From: an uncultured Ignavibacteria bacterium
GTDB taxonomy: Bacteria; Bacteroidota; Ignavibacteria; Tepidaquicellales; OLB5
Reading direction: 5' to 3'
Length of the DNA: 64,000 nucleotides
NCBI GenBank assembly: GCA_937873695.1
Contig: CALMYL010000021.1
Location: 62,001-126,000 of the forward strand
The notes beneath the pieces are model-generated. The model worked only from the letters and a program-made list of their open reading frames with translations. It was not told where the DNA came from and made no database searches. Made by a program: the position numbers and the translations under genes. Shown one piece after another: positions 9,565 through 17,556 of this stretch. Numbering within the stretch: position 1 is the first letter of the stretch; each line of letters begins with the position of its first letter.

Positions 9565-9972
9565 ATGATCGAAGTATTAATTATTGTGGGAGTTTTTGCA
9601 GCCATCATTGGTTTTTTTATGTTCGCATCAAAAAGCGGCGCGAAAATGCTTGCCGAAAGAGATGCCAGAATAGCAAAAGCCGAAAAGGGAAAAGCAACTA
9701 TCATTGGATCTCATGCTGCAGGCATACGAGGTACAGGCAGCGGTGGGCATTACCAGGGCTATGAATTCACACTTGAAGTATCCAATGCATACAAAGAACC
9801 TTACAGGGCGAAATGTGTGTGGGAAGTATATCCTATGGGAGCGCCAAAAGTTCAGGAAGGAATGGAAGTAAACGTTAAAATAGACGCAGAAGATGACCAG
9901 ATTATCTATCCAATGGATCAGGGGCTGGCTTTAAGCTGGAACTATCTTATGATGAACAAAAGAAAAAAGTGA
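9565..9972 (+). CDS. Small membrane-anchored protein of unknown function
   Basis: 135 aa. One N-terminal membrane helix (residues ~3-22) is followed by a short charged helix and a soluble beta-rich domain (~45-120). That domain has a G-rich turn (GIRGTGSGGHYQGYEF) and the pattern EGMEVNVKIDAEDDQIIYP. This resembles short one-helix proteins with an OB-like or DUF3592-like extracytoplasmic domain, but the family assignment is weak. It starts 18 bases after the tandem AAA+ gene and shares its terminator, so the two are probably cotranscribed and may work together (inference). Confidence 0.75.
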   Translation: MIEVLIIVGVFAAIIGFFMFASKSGAKMLAERDARIAKAEKGKATIIGSHAAGIRGTGSGGHYQGYEFTLEVSNAYKEPYRAKCVWEVYPMGAPKVQEGMEVNVKIDAEDDQIIYPMDQGLALSWNYLMMNKRKK

Positions 9973-9990
9973 GCTATATTTTTAAGCAGA

Positions 9991-10027
9991 AAATTCCGGT
10001 TAATTTTCACTAACCGGAATTTTTTTT
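9991..10027. terminator. Bidirectional terminator between convergent genes
   Basis: A perfect 12-bp stem (9991-10002 with 10011-10022) with an 8-base loop is followed by T residues on the plus strand and preceded by A residues. It can stop both the AAA+/membrane-protein operon and the convergent DUF4476 gene. Confidence 0.9.
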
Positions 10028-10035
10028 GTTTACTT

Positions 10036-10560
10036 TCATCTGTAATTTTTTATGTAATTATCCAGGTCAACTACGCTTGACTCAAATGTAAATGAGTTAT
10101 ATAGTTTGTAGTAGTTCTGAGGATCAACTGTATTTCTGAATGAATATTTTGCAAGGTCAAGTTTATTTGATTCGAATACAAACCATGTCAATATTTCTTT
10201 AATCTGTTCTGTGGAAAAATAATTAAGATCTATAACGCTCTTAGTCATATCCATTTTTGTGGATTCAAAAGTTCTGTCTGATATCAGCTGCTTAAATTCT
10301 GCAAAATCTCGGTTTGACATTGGCCTGTATTCATCGTAATACCCAACTTCCCTGTCAGGCGATCTGTGATCGCAGTTTCTGCATGCATCGCATGTGCAGG
10401 TGCAGTTACTATTATCAATATCCTTATCAATAGTCAGAAGATCTCCATCCGTTTCGGCAAATAGAACACGCCCGGTGTAATTGTTGAGGTTACCGGCGAA
10501 AAGTGAATTGTAAGAAATGAACATCATCAAGTAAGCAAGTAAAATTTTTGTGGTTTTCAT
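10036..10560 (-). CDS. Secreted DUF4476 domain protein
   Basis: 174 aa with a signal peptide (residues ~1-22, cleavage near LFAG). The C-terminal ~95 residues (from ~82) match the DUF4476 pattern common in Bacteroidota: FAEFKQLISDRTFESTKMD, then NYFSTEQIKEILTWFVFES, then KYSFRNTVDPQNYYKLYNSF. A Cys-rich stretch (CTCTCDACRNC, ~53-63) sits between signal and domain and could bind metal or form disulfides. Function unknown. A TATATTTG -7 element on the minus strand (10600-10607) suggests its own promoter with a ~35-base leader. Confidence 0.82.
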   Translation of the reverse strand: MKTTKILLAYLMMFISYNSLFAGNLNNYTGRVLFAETDGDLLTIDKDIDNSNCTCTCDACRNCDHRSPDREVGYYDEYRPMSNRDFAEFKQLISDRTFESTKMDMTKSVIDLNYFSTEQIKEILTWFVFESNKLDLAKYSFRNTVDPQNYYKLYNSFTFESSVVDLDNYIKNYR

Positions 10561-10599
10561 ATTATCTTTATTTAGTTATTGTGTTTACTTTTCTACTTA

Positions 10600-10607
10600 C
10601 AAATATA
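10600..10607 (-). promoter_or_regulatory. -7 element (TATATTTG) for the DUF4476 gene
   Basis: Matches the Bacteroidota primary-sigma -7 consensus TAnnTTTG. Predicted start of transcription is near 10595. No convincing -33 TTTG was found at 19-21 bases upstream. Confidence 0.45.
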
Positions 10608-10780
10608 TCATAAGTTTCTGTTTTTACTGTAACAATATGTAAAAGTATGTTAATAAATATTATTTCTGCTTTTGCTTAACTTATTTGATGAACAAATAAT
10701 GCAATGTGTACTCTATTAGATAGAGTGGAATGAAATGAAAATGCTTCTGTTAATATGTATCAATGGCGGCAATATTGTAT

Positions 10781-10788
10781 TATTTTTG
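10781..10788 (+). promoter_or_regulatory. -7 element (TATTTTTG) upstream of the barrel-like gene
   Basis: TAnnTTTG match 50 bases before the start codon of the gene at 10839. The rest of the 278-base divergent intergenic region (10561-10838) shows no other structure I can support. Confidence 0.45.
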
Positions 10789-10838
10789 TGTAAGGACAGA
10801 TTTTCCAGAGATTCTAAATAGAAATTGCGGGAGGTATT

Positions 10839-11684
10839 ATGATTCTTCAAGGAAGAATATTAACCCTTTTCTTTTTGTGTTCAATCATATTCCATCCGGT
10901 ATCCCAAACAAGAGCATATTTAGGGAGCAGCTCAGATTCAACCGAAAGCAGAACGCACGAATATATAAAACTGACTATCCGTAATGCACCTGTATTAACA
11001 CTGCAGTTTGCTGTTGACTATGATTATGGTGTGTTTGAGCTTTCAGCAAATGATAACGGTGACCTGAACCAGGAGCAGTTTATTACCGGCAAGAATTTTG
11101 GCGTAAGGCACGGATTCGGCGCGAACGTAACTGCAAAGTTCCCTTTGCACAAAGCAGGTAACCTGAGGCTGACCTCTGCACTGATGTACAACAGGTTCAC
11201 AAGTAAGTTTAATAAACTATTTGCAGAGCAAAAGGAACAGGATTTTGTGAAATACGATGTCTATTCAATTTCCTTTGGACTTGAAGATAATTTTAATCCC
11301 GGACTTAAATTGCGCGCATTTGCAGGCATTGGAATTCTTGGAAGCATAATTTCGGGGAAAGCTCAGATCACAGATGATGGCGGCACAAATGAATACAGCA
11401 TCAATCCCGCGTTCAGGATAGGCTTGAATATTTATTCCGGATTTGAATACCTGATAAATAAAAATTTTGGTTTAAGTTTCGGGCTTAAATTCACACATGC
11501 AAATCTTTGGCTGAAAGAAAGCAAGATCTCAGATAGCCCGGGTGAACTGGAACTTAATGATCAGAAAGTTAGCAACGGGCAATTGTATTCAGGTTACAGG
11601 CAATTCGCATGGGGTTCATTTGGAATAGGTATAAATTATTATTTGGGAGTGAATGAAAAAGTATACCATTACAGGAAGTTTTAG
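10839..11684 (+). CDS. Predicted outer-membrane beta-barrel protein
   Basis: 281 aa. An N-terminal signal peptide (hydrophobic ~7-20) is followed by alternating amphipathic strands rich in G, F, Y and N, e.g. GVRHGFGANVTAKF, LRAFAGIGILGSII, FGLSFGLKFTHANLW and WGSFGIGINYYLG. Such patterns are typical of small (8-12 strand) outer-membrane barrels in Bacteroidota. It does not end with an aromatic right after the last strand; a short basic tail (KVYHYRKF) follows. No specific family recognised; could be a porin-like or structural protein. A GGGAGG ribosome-binding site lies 6 bases before the ATG. Monocistronic, with a terminator after. Confidence 0.72.
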   Translation: MILQGRILTLFFLCSIIFHPVSQTRAYLGSSSDSTESRTHEYIKLTIRNAPVLTLQFAVDYDYGVFELSANDNGDLNQEQFITGKNFGVRHGFGANVTAKFPLHKAGNLRLTSALMYNRFTSKFNKLFAEQKEQDFVKYDVYSISFGLEDNFNPGLKLRAFAGIGILGSIISGKAQITDDGGTNEYSINPAFRIGLNIYSGFEYLINKNFGLSFGLKFTHANLWLKESKISDSPGELELNDQKVSNGQLYSGYRQFAWGSFGIGINYYLGVNEKVYHYRKF

Positions 11685-11734
11685 CGAGATTAGATAAAAG
11701 TATTCTACGAAATAAAACAAACAGCAGTATTGAT

Positions 11735-11770
11735 AAAATGCCTCAATAACTTTGTTATTGAGGCATTTTT
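11735..11770. terminator. Bidirectional terminator
   Basis: A near-perfect 16-bp stem (11735-11750 with 11754-11769) and 3-base loop, flanked by A and T runs, between the convergent barrel-like gene and the ZU5-like lipoprotein gene. Confidence 0.9.
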
Positions 11771-11810
11771 GAGTTTCAATTCCGTGATGTGTTCAAAATG
11801 AAAAGTAATA

Positions 11811-13118
11811 TCATGGTATTGTGAATGATCTGACATCAACGGAACCGCCGCCCAGGTTGCCGGAATAATTGGTAACACTGCCGTTAACAATTACCCTGCA
11901 GTTGAAGCTTTTGGAAAAACCGGAAAAGTGAGCAACATTTACCCTGTAATCACCTGATGGCACAGTGGTTGTAGTACTGAAAATGTTTTCTATAGCATTC
12001 CCGTTCTGAGACTGCCAGTCTCTATCCAGCGAAAAGTTCGCGCTGGTTGTATTTTGCCAGAAAATGTGCAGGTTGTTTGGTCCATACAAATGAAGGTCAA
12101 GATCAGCGGCATTGCTTGATGTATTTACCCAAGTCAATGTTGCCTGCAGGATACCGGTACCAACCGGAACAGTTGGCGGCGGCCAGTTTTCGGGTCTGCC
12201 TGCTACCCACGAGCCGCCTGCCGGAAGACAGAACGGAACGTAAACCTGTGCATCATAGGTTGACCAGCCATTGAAGACCAGCGGGTCGCTTACTGTAACA
12301 GGCGCAGGAATGCTGTATGTTTCAATTACAGGAGGGTTAGCCTGGCAATTGCTTCTTGTTACCCAAAAGCTGATTGAACCCTGCGGAACAATAGCTTTGG
12401 TCCTGTCAAACTGGCAGCCAAGGAAAATGGGTCCCATATAAGCCTGACCAATCAAACCGCCGCTGTATTGACTGAGTATAGAAGGTTTTTCGGGGGTTAC
12501 ACTCTGAACCGTCAAAATGTAGTTCATAAATGGCTCCGGGGGACAGTCATACACACAGCCGCCCTGCCTGAAATCTGTGTTATCTGATAGATTCTGTTTA
12601 ACCAATACATAATAACCAAGTGAAAGCAGGTCGACGCCTATTTTTCTGCCGGCAGTATCAATTGCGGATGTTGGAATTATCCTCCAGTCCTGAGTAGCAT
12701 CAGAATATTGCAATACGGCAAGATCCTGCGGGGAAGATTCATTGCCGGCGGGGAAAAATAACTGTACAGGTGAATTGAAGTTAAATGATTCGGGACCCGC
12801 TTTCAGGTATTTGCCTATCACAGAATAACCGGATGTTACCGGTGGTATTCCGCTTTCAATTGTTGATGAAGTATTCAGCGAAAAGGTTACCGTGCCTGCT
12901 GTGCCGTTGCTGTTTCTTGGTACATCGCCTGTATGGACTTCAAGCCTGAAACCGTCAAACTCTATGGTCTGCCTTTGGTCAGATGTTACGCTTTGTGAAA
13001 TTCCGTTGCCGCTTCCCGGATCAGTTGGATTGGTGGTAGTATTATCATCAGAACACCCGGTTATGAACAGAGGTAACAGAAACAAAAGAAGCAAAAGGTT
13101 TGAATAATTTTTCTTCAT
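11811..13118 (-). CDS. Lipoprotein with ZU5-like and YfaP/DUF2135-like domains
   Basis: 435 aa. Lipoprotein signal peptide with lipobox ITGC (Cys ~22), then an N/T-rich linker. Residues ~45-180 look like a ZU5-type beta domain (FDGFRLEVHTGDVPRNSNGT and LLSLGYYVLVK). The last ~115 residues match a YfaP/DUF2135-like domain: TLTWVNTSSNAADLDLHLYG, then SGDYRVNVAHFSG. The middle part has cysteines (GGCVYDCPP, LGCQFD) that may form disulfides. It has an AAGGAGAG ribosome-binding site and a minus-strand -7 element TATTTTTG at 13143-13150. Surface or periplasmic role; exact function unknown. Confidence 0.75.
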   Translation of the reverse strand: MKKNYSNLLLLLFLLPLFITGCSDDNTTTNPTDPGSGNGISQSVTSDQRQTIEFDGFRLEVHTGDVPRNSNGTAGTVTFSLNTSSTIESGIPPVTSGYSVIGKYLKAGPESFNFNSPVQLFFPAGNESSPQDLAVLQYSDATQDWRIIPTSAIDTAGRKIGVDLLSLGYYVLVKQNLSDNTDFRQGGCVYDCPPEPFMNYILTVQSVTPEKPSILSQYSGGLIGQAYMGPIFLGCQFDRTKAIVPQGSISFWVTRSNCQANPPVIETYSIPAPVTVSDPLVFNGWSTYDAQVYVPFCLPAGGSWVAGRPENWPPPTVPVGTGILQATLTWVNTSSNAADLDLHLYGPNNLHIFWQNTTSANFSLDRDWQSQNGNAIENIFSTTTTVPSGDYRVNVAHFSGFSKSFNCRVIVNGSVTNYSGNLGGGSVDVRSFTIP

Positions 13119-13142
13119 AAACTCTCCTTTTTATATCGTTCT

Positions 13143-13150
13143 CAAAAATA
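13143..13150 (-). promoter_or_regulatory. -7 element (TATTTTTG) for the ZU5-like lipoprotein gene
   Basis: TAnnTTTG match on the minus strand, giving a predicted transcription start near 13138 and a leader of about 20 bases containing the AAGGAGAG ribosome-binding site. Confidence 0.5.
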
Positions 13151-13314
13151 AATTGATATAAATTTGCGGATAAAATAGAATTCAATCAAAGAAAAATTAT
13201 TTAAAATGTCCCAAACATTTTTGCAGGAAGAATGCAGAAAATGACGAAATGGTATTGTTTTTCAGCATAAAGGATGGGAAAGTGTCCCAGAGAGAATACC
13301 GAATATTTTTTGAA

Positions 13315-13359
13315 ATTGAATACAATATTCTTGAATACAATACTATTGAAGACAATATT
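13315..13359. repeat. Three tandem 15-bp AT-rich repeats
   Basis: Units ATTGAATACAATATT, CTTGAATACAATACT and ATTGAAGACAATATT lie head to tail at 13315-13329, 13330-13344 and 13345-13359, ending inside the stop codon of the DUF1543 gene. Each unit contains a partly palindromic TTGAAnACAA core. Confidence 0.7.
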
Positions 13360-13921
13360 ATAGTTTCATATTTTTCAGATCGGTAAACTGATATCCCAGA
13401 CTGAGAATATTTTCTTTTTTCTTCTCAGACGAGGTAAGTTCAATAACATAACCGGGGATATTCTTCTGAACATTGATGACATCATCAACATCAAATGCGC
13501 TAACAACGTGTTTGTCATCCAGATGCGAACGTACCGCTTCTGCAAGAGACTGACCTTCTGTAAAATCAGGATCTCGTTTCAGCTTCTGATGGATACTGTC
13601 GTTTTCATCCTTAAGAACAAATGGCATTAGTTTGTGGAACTCAGTGAAGTGACCTTCTTTGTAATAGCCTATATTGCCAATTACCAGCATTGGATATCCG
13701 TTTCCGCGCGGGGTGCCTTCTTTTACGGCAATATCAAATCCATCAACATGATTTAACATCATATAAGCATCAATATGTGTGGCCGCGGGCCAGAATTTTT
13801 TCATATATGGCTTCATTAATTCAAGGTCTGTGCCAACACCAATATACAAGTTATGTGATTCGAGCAGGTCGCCTTTATTGTAACCGCCAAGTAAAACAAT
13901 AAATAGCTGTAAATTATTCAT
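13358..13921 (-). CDS. DUF1543 domain protein
   Basis: 187 aa, no signal or membrane segment. It starts with LQLFIVLLGGYNKGDLLESH and continues with FWPAATHIDAYMMLNHVDGF, the conserved signature of DUF1543, a family of small cytoplasmic proteins present in many Bacteroidota and Proteobacteria. The family's usual domain is ~50-60 residues and here appears in an N-terminal and a diverged second copy (~100-187, e.g. HVVSAFDVDDVINVQKN). Function unknown. It stands alone between the lipoprotein gene and tRNA-Glu. Confidence 0.75.
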   Translation of the reverse strand: MNNLQLFIVLLGGYNKGDLLESHNLYIGVGTDLELMKPYMKKFWPAATHIDAYMMLNHVDGFDIAVKEGTPRGNGYPMLVIGNIGYYKEGHFTEFHKLMPFVLKDENDSIHQKLKRDPDFTEGQSLAEAVRSHLDDKHVVSAFDVDDVINVQKNIPGYVIELTSSEKKKENILSLGYQFTDLKNMKL

Positions 13922-13981
13922 ATTTGAATATGTGATTAACTTTATATTCTAATTTTGTGAATATAATTAATTTTGAATATA

Positions 13982-14016
13982 AAAAAGCCTCAAAACCAAG
14001 TGATTTTGAGGCTTTT
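13982..14016 (-). terminator. Terminator downstream of tRNA-Glu
   Basis: A 13-bp stem (13983-13995 with 14004-14016) with T residues on the minus-strand 3' side, starting three bases after the tRNA end. It ends the HIT-protein/tRNA transcript. Confidence 0.85.
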
Positions 14017-14018
14017 CG

Positions 14019-14090
14019 CGCTCCCAACGGGATTCGAACCCGTGTTTCCACTGTGAAAGAGTGATGACCTAACCCCTAGTCGATGGGAGC
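14019..14090 (-). tRNA. tRNA-Glu (anticodon UUC)
   Basis: 72-nt cloverleaf on the minus strand. Acceptor GCTCCCA pairs with TGGGAGC, the anticodon arm TCACT-CTTTCAC-AGTGG gives anticodon TTC, and the T arm contains GGTTCGAATCC. Discriminator base is G. CCA is not encoded (the next bases are CGA), so it must be added enzymatically. It lies 53 bases after the HIT-protein gene in the same direction. Confidence 0.95.
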
Positions 14091-14143
14091 GATTTTTCAA
14101 CAGAATTACAAAAATAAGTAAAATTTTAGATAGTTAAAAGGGG

Positions 14144-14647
14144 CTATTTTGTCAACTTATCCAACGATTTCTTTAGTTTATCAAATGTTCTTCCCATTTC
14201 TTCTGAAATTACCTTAACATCATTCAGCACAGGCATAAAATTGGTATCGCCGTTCCAGCGGGGGACGATGTGAAAATGCAGGTGATCCTCAATTCCCGCA
14301 CCTGCGACTCTGCCCAGGTTTGCGCCAATATTGAATCCATGCGGCTTCATAACATCGTTTAGTGCCCTTGTTCCAAGCTCAAGCAGCGCGAACATTTCAA
14401 GCCTTGTATCTTCATCAAGCTCAGCAAGCTCCCTGGCTTCTTTATACGGCACTATCATCAAATGCCCGCTGTTATACGGGTAAAGATTCATTATAATGAA
14501 ACAAGTTTTTCCCCGGTAGAGCAGGTAATTCTTCCGGTCGTCATTTTCAGCAAGTATCCTTGTGAATAATGATCCGGGAAGCGGTTCTTTCTCTTCCTTA
14601 AATGTATCTATATATTGTGAGCGCCACGGTGACCAGAGTTTTTCCAT
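14144..14647 (-). CDS. HIT family nucleotide hydrolase
   Basis: 167 aa. The histidine triad motif HLHFHIVPRW sits at residues ~122-131, with the family's N-terminal beta strands (FIIMNLYPYNSGHLMIVPY) at ~50-68. This matches the Ap4A-hydrolase/galactose-1-phosphate-adenylyltransferase-like branch (N-terminal EKLWSPWRSQYI). Likely hydrolyses or transfers nucleotidyl groups; the precise substrate is not readable. A TATTTTTG -7 element (14652-14659) ends only 4 bases before the ATG, implying an almost leaderless mRNA. tRNA-Glu is immediately downstream. Confidence 0.9.
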   Translation of the reverse strand: MEKLWSPWRSQYIDTFKEEKEPLPGSLFTRILAENDDRKNYLLYRGKTCFIIMNLYPYNSGHLMIVPYKEARELAELDEDTRLEMFALLELGTRALNDVMKPHGFNIGANLGRVAGAGIEDHLHFHIVPRWNGDTNFMPVLNDVKVISEEMGRTFDKLKKSLDKLTK

Positions 14648-14651
14648 AATT

Positions 14652-14659
14652 CAAAAATA
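14652..14659 (-). promoter_or_regulatory. -7 element (TATTTTTG) abutting the HIT gene start
   Basis: TAnnTTTG on the minus strand whose last base is 5 bases from the A of the start codon at 14647. If used, transcription would begin at or next to the start codon. Confidence 0.5.
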
Positions 14660-14689
14660 GTTTATTTAGAATTTAAATGCTCATAATAA

Positions 14690-14720
14690 AAAAACCCCGA
14701 ACTGTTGATCCGGGGTTTTT
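14690..14720 (-). terminator. Terminator after the EF-G-like gene
   Basis: AAAAACCCCG (14690-14699) pairs with CGGGGTTTTT (14711-14720), about 38 bases downstream of the EF-G-like stop on the minus strand. Confidence 0.88.
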
Positions 14721-14757
14721 GAAAACAAAAATAATTTCGCAATTACTGTATTAGGTA

Positions 14758-16854
14758 CTAGTGAGCTTCTTCCTGTTCCTTCTGGGCTTCGGCCACTATC
14801 TTTGTTTCAATTTCCTTAGGCACCTCTTCGTAGTGCGAAAAGCGGCGTTTGAAAATTCCGCGGCCCTGAGTTATTGAACGAAGTTTTGTAGCGTAATCGT
14901 GAATTTCAGCCAGCGGAACAGTAGCTTTGATGATCTGCATTTTGCCGCTGGAATCCATTCCGGATATTTTTCCCCTGCGTGAGGAAATATCACCCATTAC
15001 ATCACCCATGAATGTTTCAGGAACGGTTACTTCAATTTCGTAAATCGGTTCAAGCAAAACCGGTTTTGCTTCAAGGAATCCTTTTTTGAATGCCTGCGCA
15101 CCGGCGATCTTGAATGCCATTTCTGATGAATCAACATCATGGTATGAACCGAAATGAACGGTCACTTTTACGTCCACAACAGGGTAATGCGCAACGGGTC
15201 CTTTTAAAAGAGCCTCAACAACCCCTTTTTCAACAGCGGGTATGAACTTAGTGGGTATTGCACCGCCAACTACTTCATTGGCAAATTCAAATCCAACACC
15301 GCGCTTCTGGGGCTCCAGCCTTAAGTGTACATGACCGTATTGGCCGTGACCTCCGGATTGCTTTTTATGCTTATACTCAACATCTTCAACTTTACCTTTA
15401 ATAGTTTCTCTAAAAGGAATTTTGGGCTGAACAATATTAACTTCAACACCGTATTTTTCTTTCAGCCTTGCAATGATAATCGCAAGATGAAGTTCACCCT
15501 GGCCGGAAATTATGGTCTGACCCAATTCAGGATCAAAATGGAAGAGGAATGTCGGGTCTTCTTCGTGCAAATGCGCAAGGCCGGAAGCAATTTTATCTTC
15601 ATCACCTTTCTGCTTCGATTTCAATGCCTGCTCTATCAACGCTTCCGGGAAAATGATAGGGTCTATCATTACATTCAGGCCCTTACCGGAAAGCGTGTTA
15701 TTTACATGGGTATCTTTTAATTTTACAACTGCGCCTATATCTCCTGTAACGGCTGTTGTCATATCTTTTCTGTTTTTGCCGTTCATCTGAAATATCTGTG
15801 TCAGTCGCTCAATTTTGTTCCTGTTCTGATTTGTAAGGTCAACACCAGCGCCAACGCTGCCTGATAGCACACGGAAGAATGACATTTCACCAACATGCGG
15901 CTCGCTTAGTGTTTTAAATACAAAAACCGCAGGCGCGCCGTTTGGATCAGGGGCAACTTCAACGTAATCATCGCTGCCGGTCTTCTTTGCCATGAACGGG
16001 GCTGCATCCAATGGGCTTGGGCAGTATTTGCATATAAATTCAGTTAGCGGTTTTACGCCAACACCCGGTAAACCGGCGGTGCAGAGCACCGGAAGTATTT
16101 TCTTTGCCTTAATTTCTCTTGAAAGCCCTTCAATAAGCTCTTCTTCAGTAAGCGTACCGCCTTCATCAAAGAAACGGCTCATAAGCTCTTCGTCTTCTTC
16201 GGCTACAATTTCAATAAGCTCCTGGTGAAGCGAATTTGCTTTTTCCTTTAATGCGTCGGGGATATCATGCTCGGTGTAATCACCTTTTCCATCGGGGTTA
16301 AACTTAAGAAGTTTCATTTTGAGTACATCTACAATGCTGTCAAAACCAAATCCCTGGTTAACGGGGAACTGAAGTTCAGCAACATGGCCGCCGTAATTTT
16401 CTTTAAGCTGCGCCATTGTTGAATCAAAATCAGACTTTTCGTAATCAAGCTTATTGACAACAAAACATATCTCTATACCGTATTCTTTGGCATAGTTGAC
16501 TGCAATTTCTGTGCCAACTTCAACACCTTCGGATGCATTAACTACAATCAGGGCAGTATCCATTATCCTCATAGAAGATTTTACAGAACCTGTAAAATCT
16601 GTGTACCCCGGTGTATCAATAATATTGAGCTTGTAATCTTCCCAATGGGTATTAAGCACAGAGGAGTTAATGGATATTTTTCTTGATATTTCGTCTTTGC
16701 TGTAGTCTGAAGTAGTAGAGCCGTCTTCAATGCTTCCCAGGCGGTTAATTGCTCCGGTAGTGTAAAGGATAGATTCAGCGAGTAGAGTTTTTCCGGAACC
16801 GCCGTGCCCCGCAATTACGACGTTCCTGATTTTTTCCGGTGAGATGTTACCCAA
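14758..16854 (-). CDS. fusA: Elongation factor G-like translational GTPase
   Basis: 698 aa, full EF-G length with domains I-V. The P-loop is GHGGSGKT (residues ~16-23) instead of the classical AHIDAGKT; G3 is DTPG (~80-83) and G4 NKLD (~134-137). Domain IV carries the HFGSYHDVDSSEMAFKIAGA region and domain V the RRGKISGMD stretch. The altered G1 box is typical of the EF-G2/EF-G-like subgroup, so this is probably a second EF-G rather than the housekeeping copy next to rpsG (no ribosomal genes nearby). Exact role of this subgroup (elongation, recycling or stress) is unsettled. The start is TTG with AGAAGGGG 9 bases upstream. A palindrome-rich leader lies upstream. Confidence 0.85.
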   Translation of the reverse strand: MGNISPEKIRNVVIAGHGGSGKTLLAESILYTTGAINRLGSIEDGSTTSDYSKDEISRKISINSSVLNTHWEDYKLNIIDTPGYTDFTGSVKSSMRIMDTALIVVNASEGVEVGTEIAVNYAKEYGIEICFVVNKLDYEKSDFDSTMAQLKENYGGHVAELQFPVNQGFGFDSIVDVLKMKLLKFNPDGKGDYTEHDIPDALKEKANSLHQELIEIVAEEDEELMSRFFDEGGTLTEEELIEGLSREIKAKKILPVLCTAGLPGVGVKPLTEFICKYCPSPLDAAPFMAKKTGSDDYVEVAPDPNGAPAVFVFKTLSEPHVGEMSFFRVLSGSVGAGVDLTNQNRNKIERLTQIFQMNGKNRKDMTTAVTGDIGAVVKLKDTHVNNTLSGKGLNVMIDPIIFPEALIEQALKSKQKGDEDKIASGLAHLHEEDPTFLFHFDPELGQTIISGQGELHLAIIIARLKEKYGVEVNIVQPKIPFRETIKGKVEDVEYKHKKQSGGHGQYGHVHLRLEPQKRGVGFEFANEVVGGAIPTKFIPAVEKGVVEALLKGPVAHYPVVDVKVTVHFGSYHDVDSSEMAFKIAGAQAFKKGFLEAKPVLLEPIYEIEVTVPETFMGDVMGDISSRRGKISGMDSSGKMQIIKATVPLAEIHDYATKLRSITQGRGIFKRRFSHYEEVPKEIETKIVAEAQKEQEEAH

Positions 16855-16884
16855 AATATTCTGCCCCTTCTAATTAATAGTGCA

Positions 16885-16928
16885 AATTTACTGCAGGCAG
16901 CATGCTGCCGGTAATTTACTGCAGTAAA
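16885..16928 (-). promoter_or_regulatory. Direct repeat and palindromes upstream of the EF-G-like gene
   Basis: The 12-mer AATTTACTGCAG occurs at 16885-16896 and 16913-16924. Between them is the 14-bp palindrome GGCAGCATGCTGCC (16896-16909), and the second copy extends into palindrome TTTACTGCAGTAAA (16915-16928). Position 30-75 bases before the start fits an operator or a leader hairpin. The binding factor is unknown. Confidence 0.45.
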
Positions 16929-17027
16929 TAATAATTATTTAAACTAATTTCTATTCAGTTGTATTGTGATGCGGGATTGCCGTTTTAAAGTTAGTCAAAA
17001 ATGCAGCAAAAAAACCGCGTAAAACAA

Positions 17028-17507
17028 CTAATACAGTTCGTCTTCAGTTTCGTAAGTTTTGATCCTTTTTTTATTTTCAGAACCGTTCCTGCTGCCTGAA
17101 AGAACATTTAAAAATGATTTAATCCCTTTTGATAATGCGCTGACCATATTCAATGCATCAAACACATTGGTTTCCACTTCTTTCTGAACCTTCTGCTCAA
17201 AATTAACAATAGAATCCGTAGTATCCTTAACAGTATCTACAATTCCGTTTATTTTTGCTGATTGAATTTTGAGGTTTGAAGAGATCTCTTTGATATCGTT
17301 TGTAATCAGAAGAGAGTTTTCAATTAAAGGTTCGGTTTTTGTGGTGATATGATCAACTTTCGATTCGATATTATCAATTGTGCTGTTGATATTATCGATA
17401 GCGCTGACAATACGTTTTATTGCCCTTATGAGGTATATTACCAGCGCTATCAAAGCTACATACAGCGCAACAACGGCAATGCCAGAGATGAATTCTAATT
17501 CCTGCAT
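17028..17507 (-). CDS. DUF948-like membrane-anchored coiled-coil protein
   Basis: 159 aa. One N-terminal membrane helix (residues ~8-28, VVALYVALIALVIYLI) is followed by a long heptad-like helix full of I, V, N and K (ISAIDNINSTIDNIESKVDH and onward to ~125). This matches the DUF948 (YtxG-like) layout. It lies 49 bases downstream of the YtxH-like gene in the same direction, a pairing also seen in Bacillus general-stress operons. The molecular role is unknown, possibly in envelope stress. Confidence 0.8.
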   Translation of the reverse strand: MQELEFISGIAVVALYVALIALVIYLIRAIKRIVSAIDNINSTIDNIESKVDHITTKTEPLIENSLLITNDIKEISSNLKIQSAKINGIVDTVKDTTDSIVNFEQKVQKEVETNVFDALNMVSALSKGIKSFLNVLSGSRNGSENKKRIKTYETEDELY

Positions 17508-17556
17508 TTAACTGCCTCTTAAATTTACAATGATTATAAATTAAAATATGCGCTGT

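Noticed and set aside
10763-10984. 73-aa open frame overlapping the start of the barrel-like gene
   Set aside because: No recognisable motif; the longer frame from 10839 has a signal peptide, a ribosome-binding site and beta strands and explains the region.
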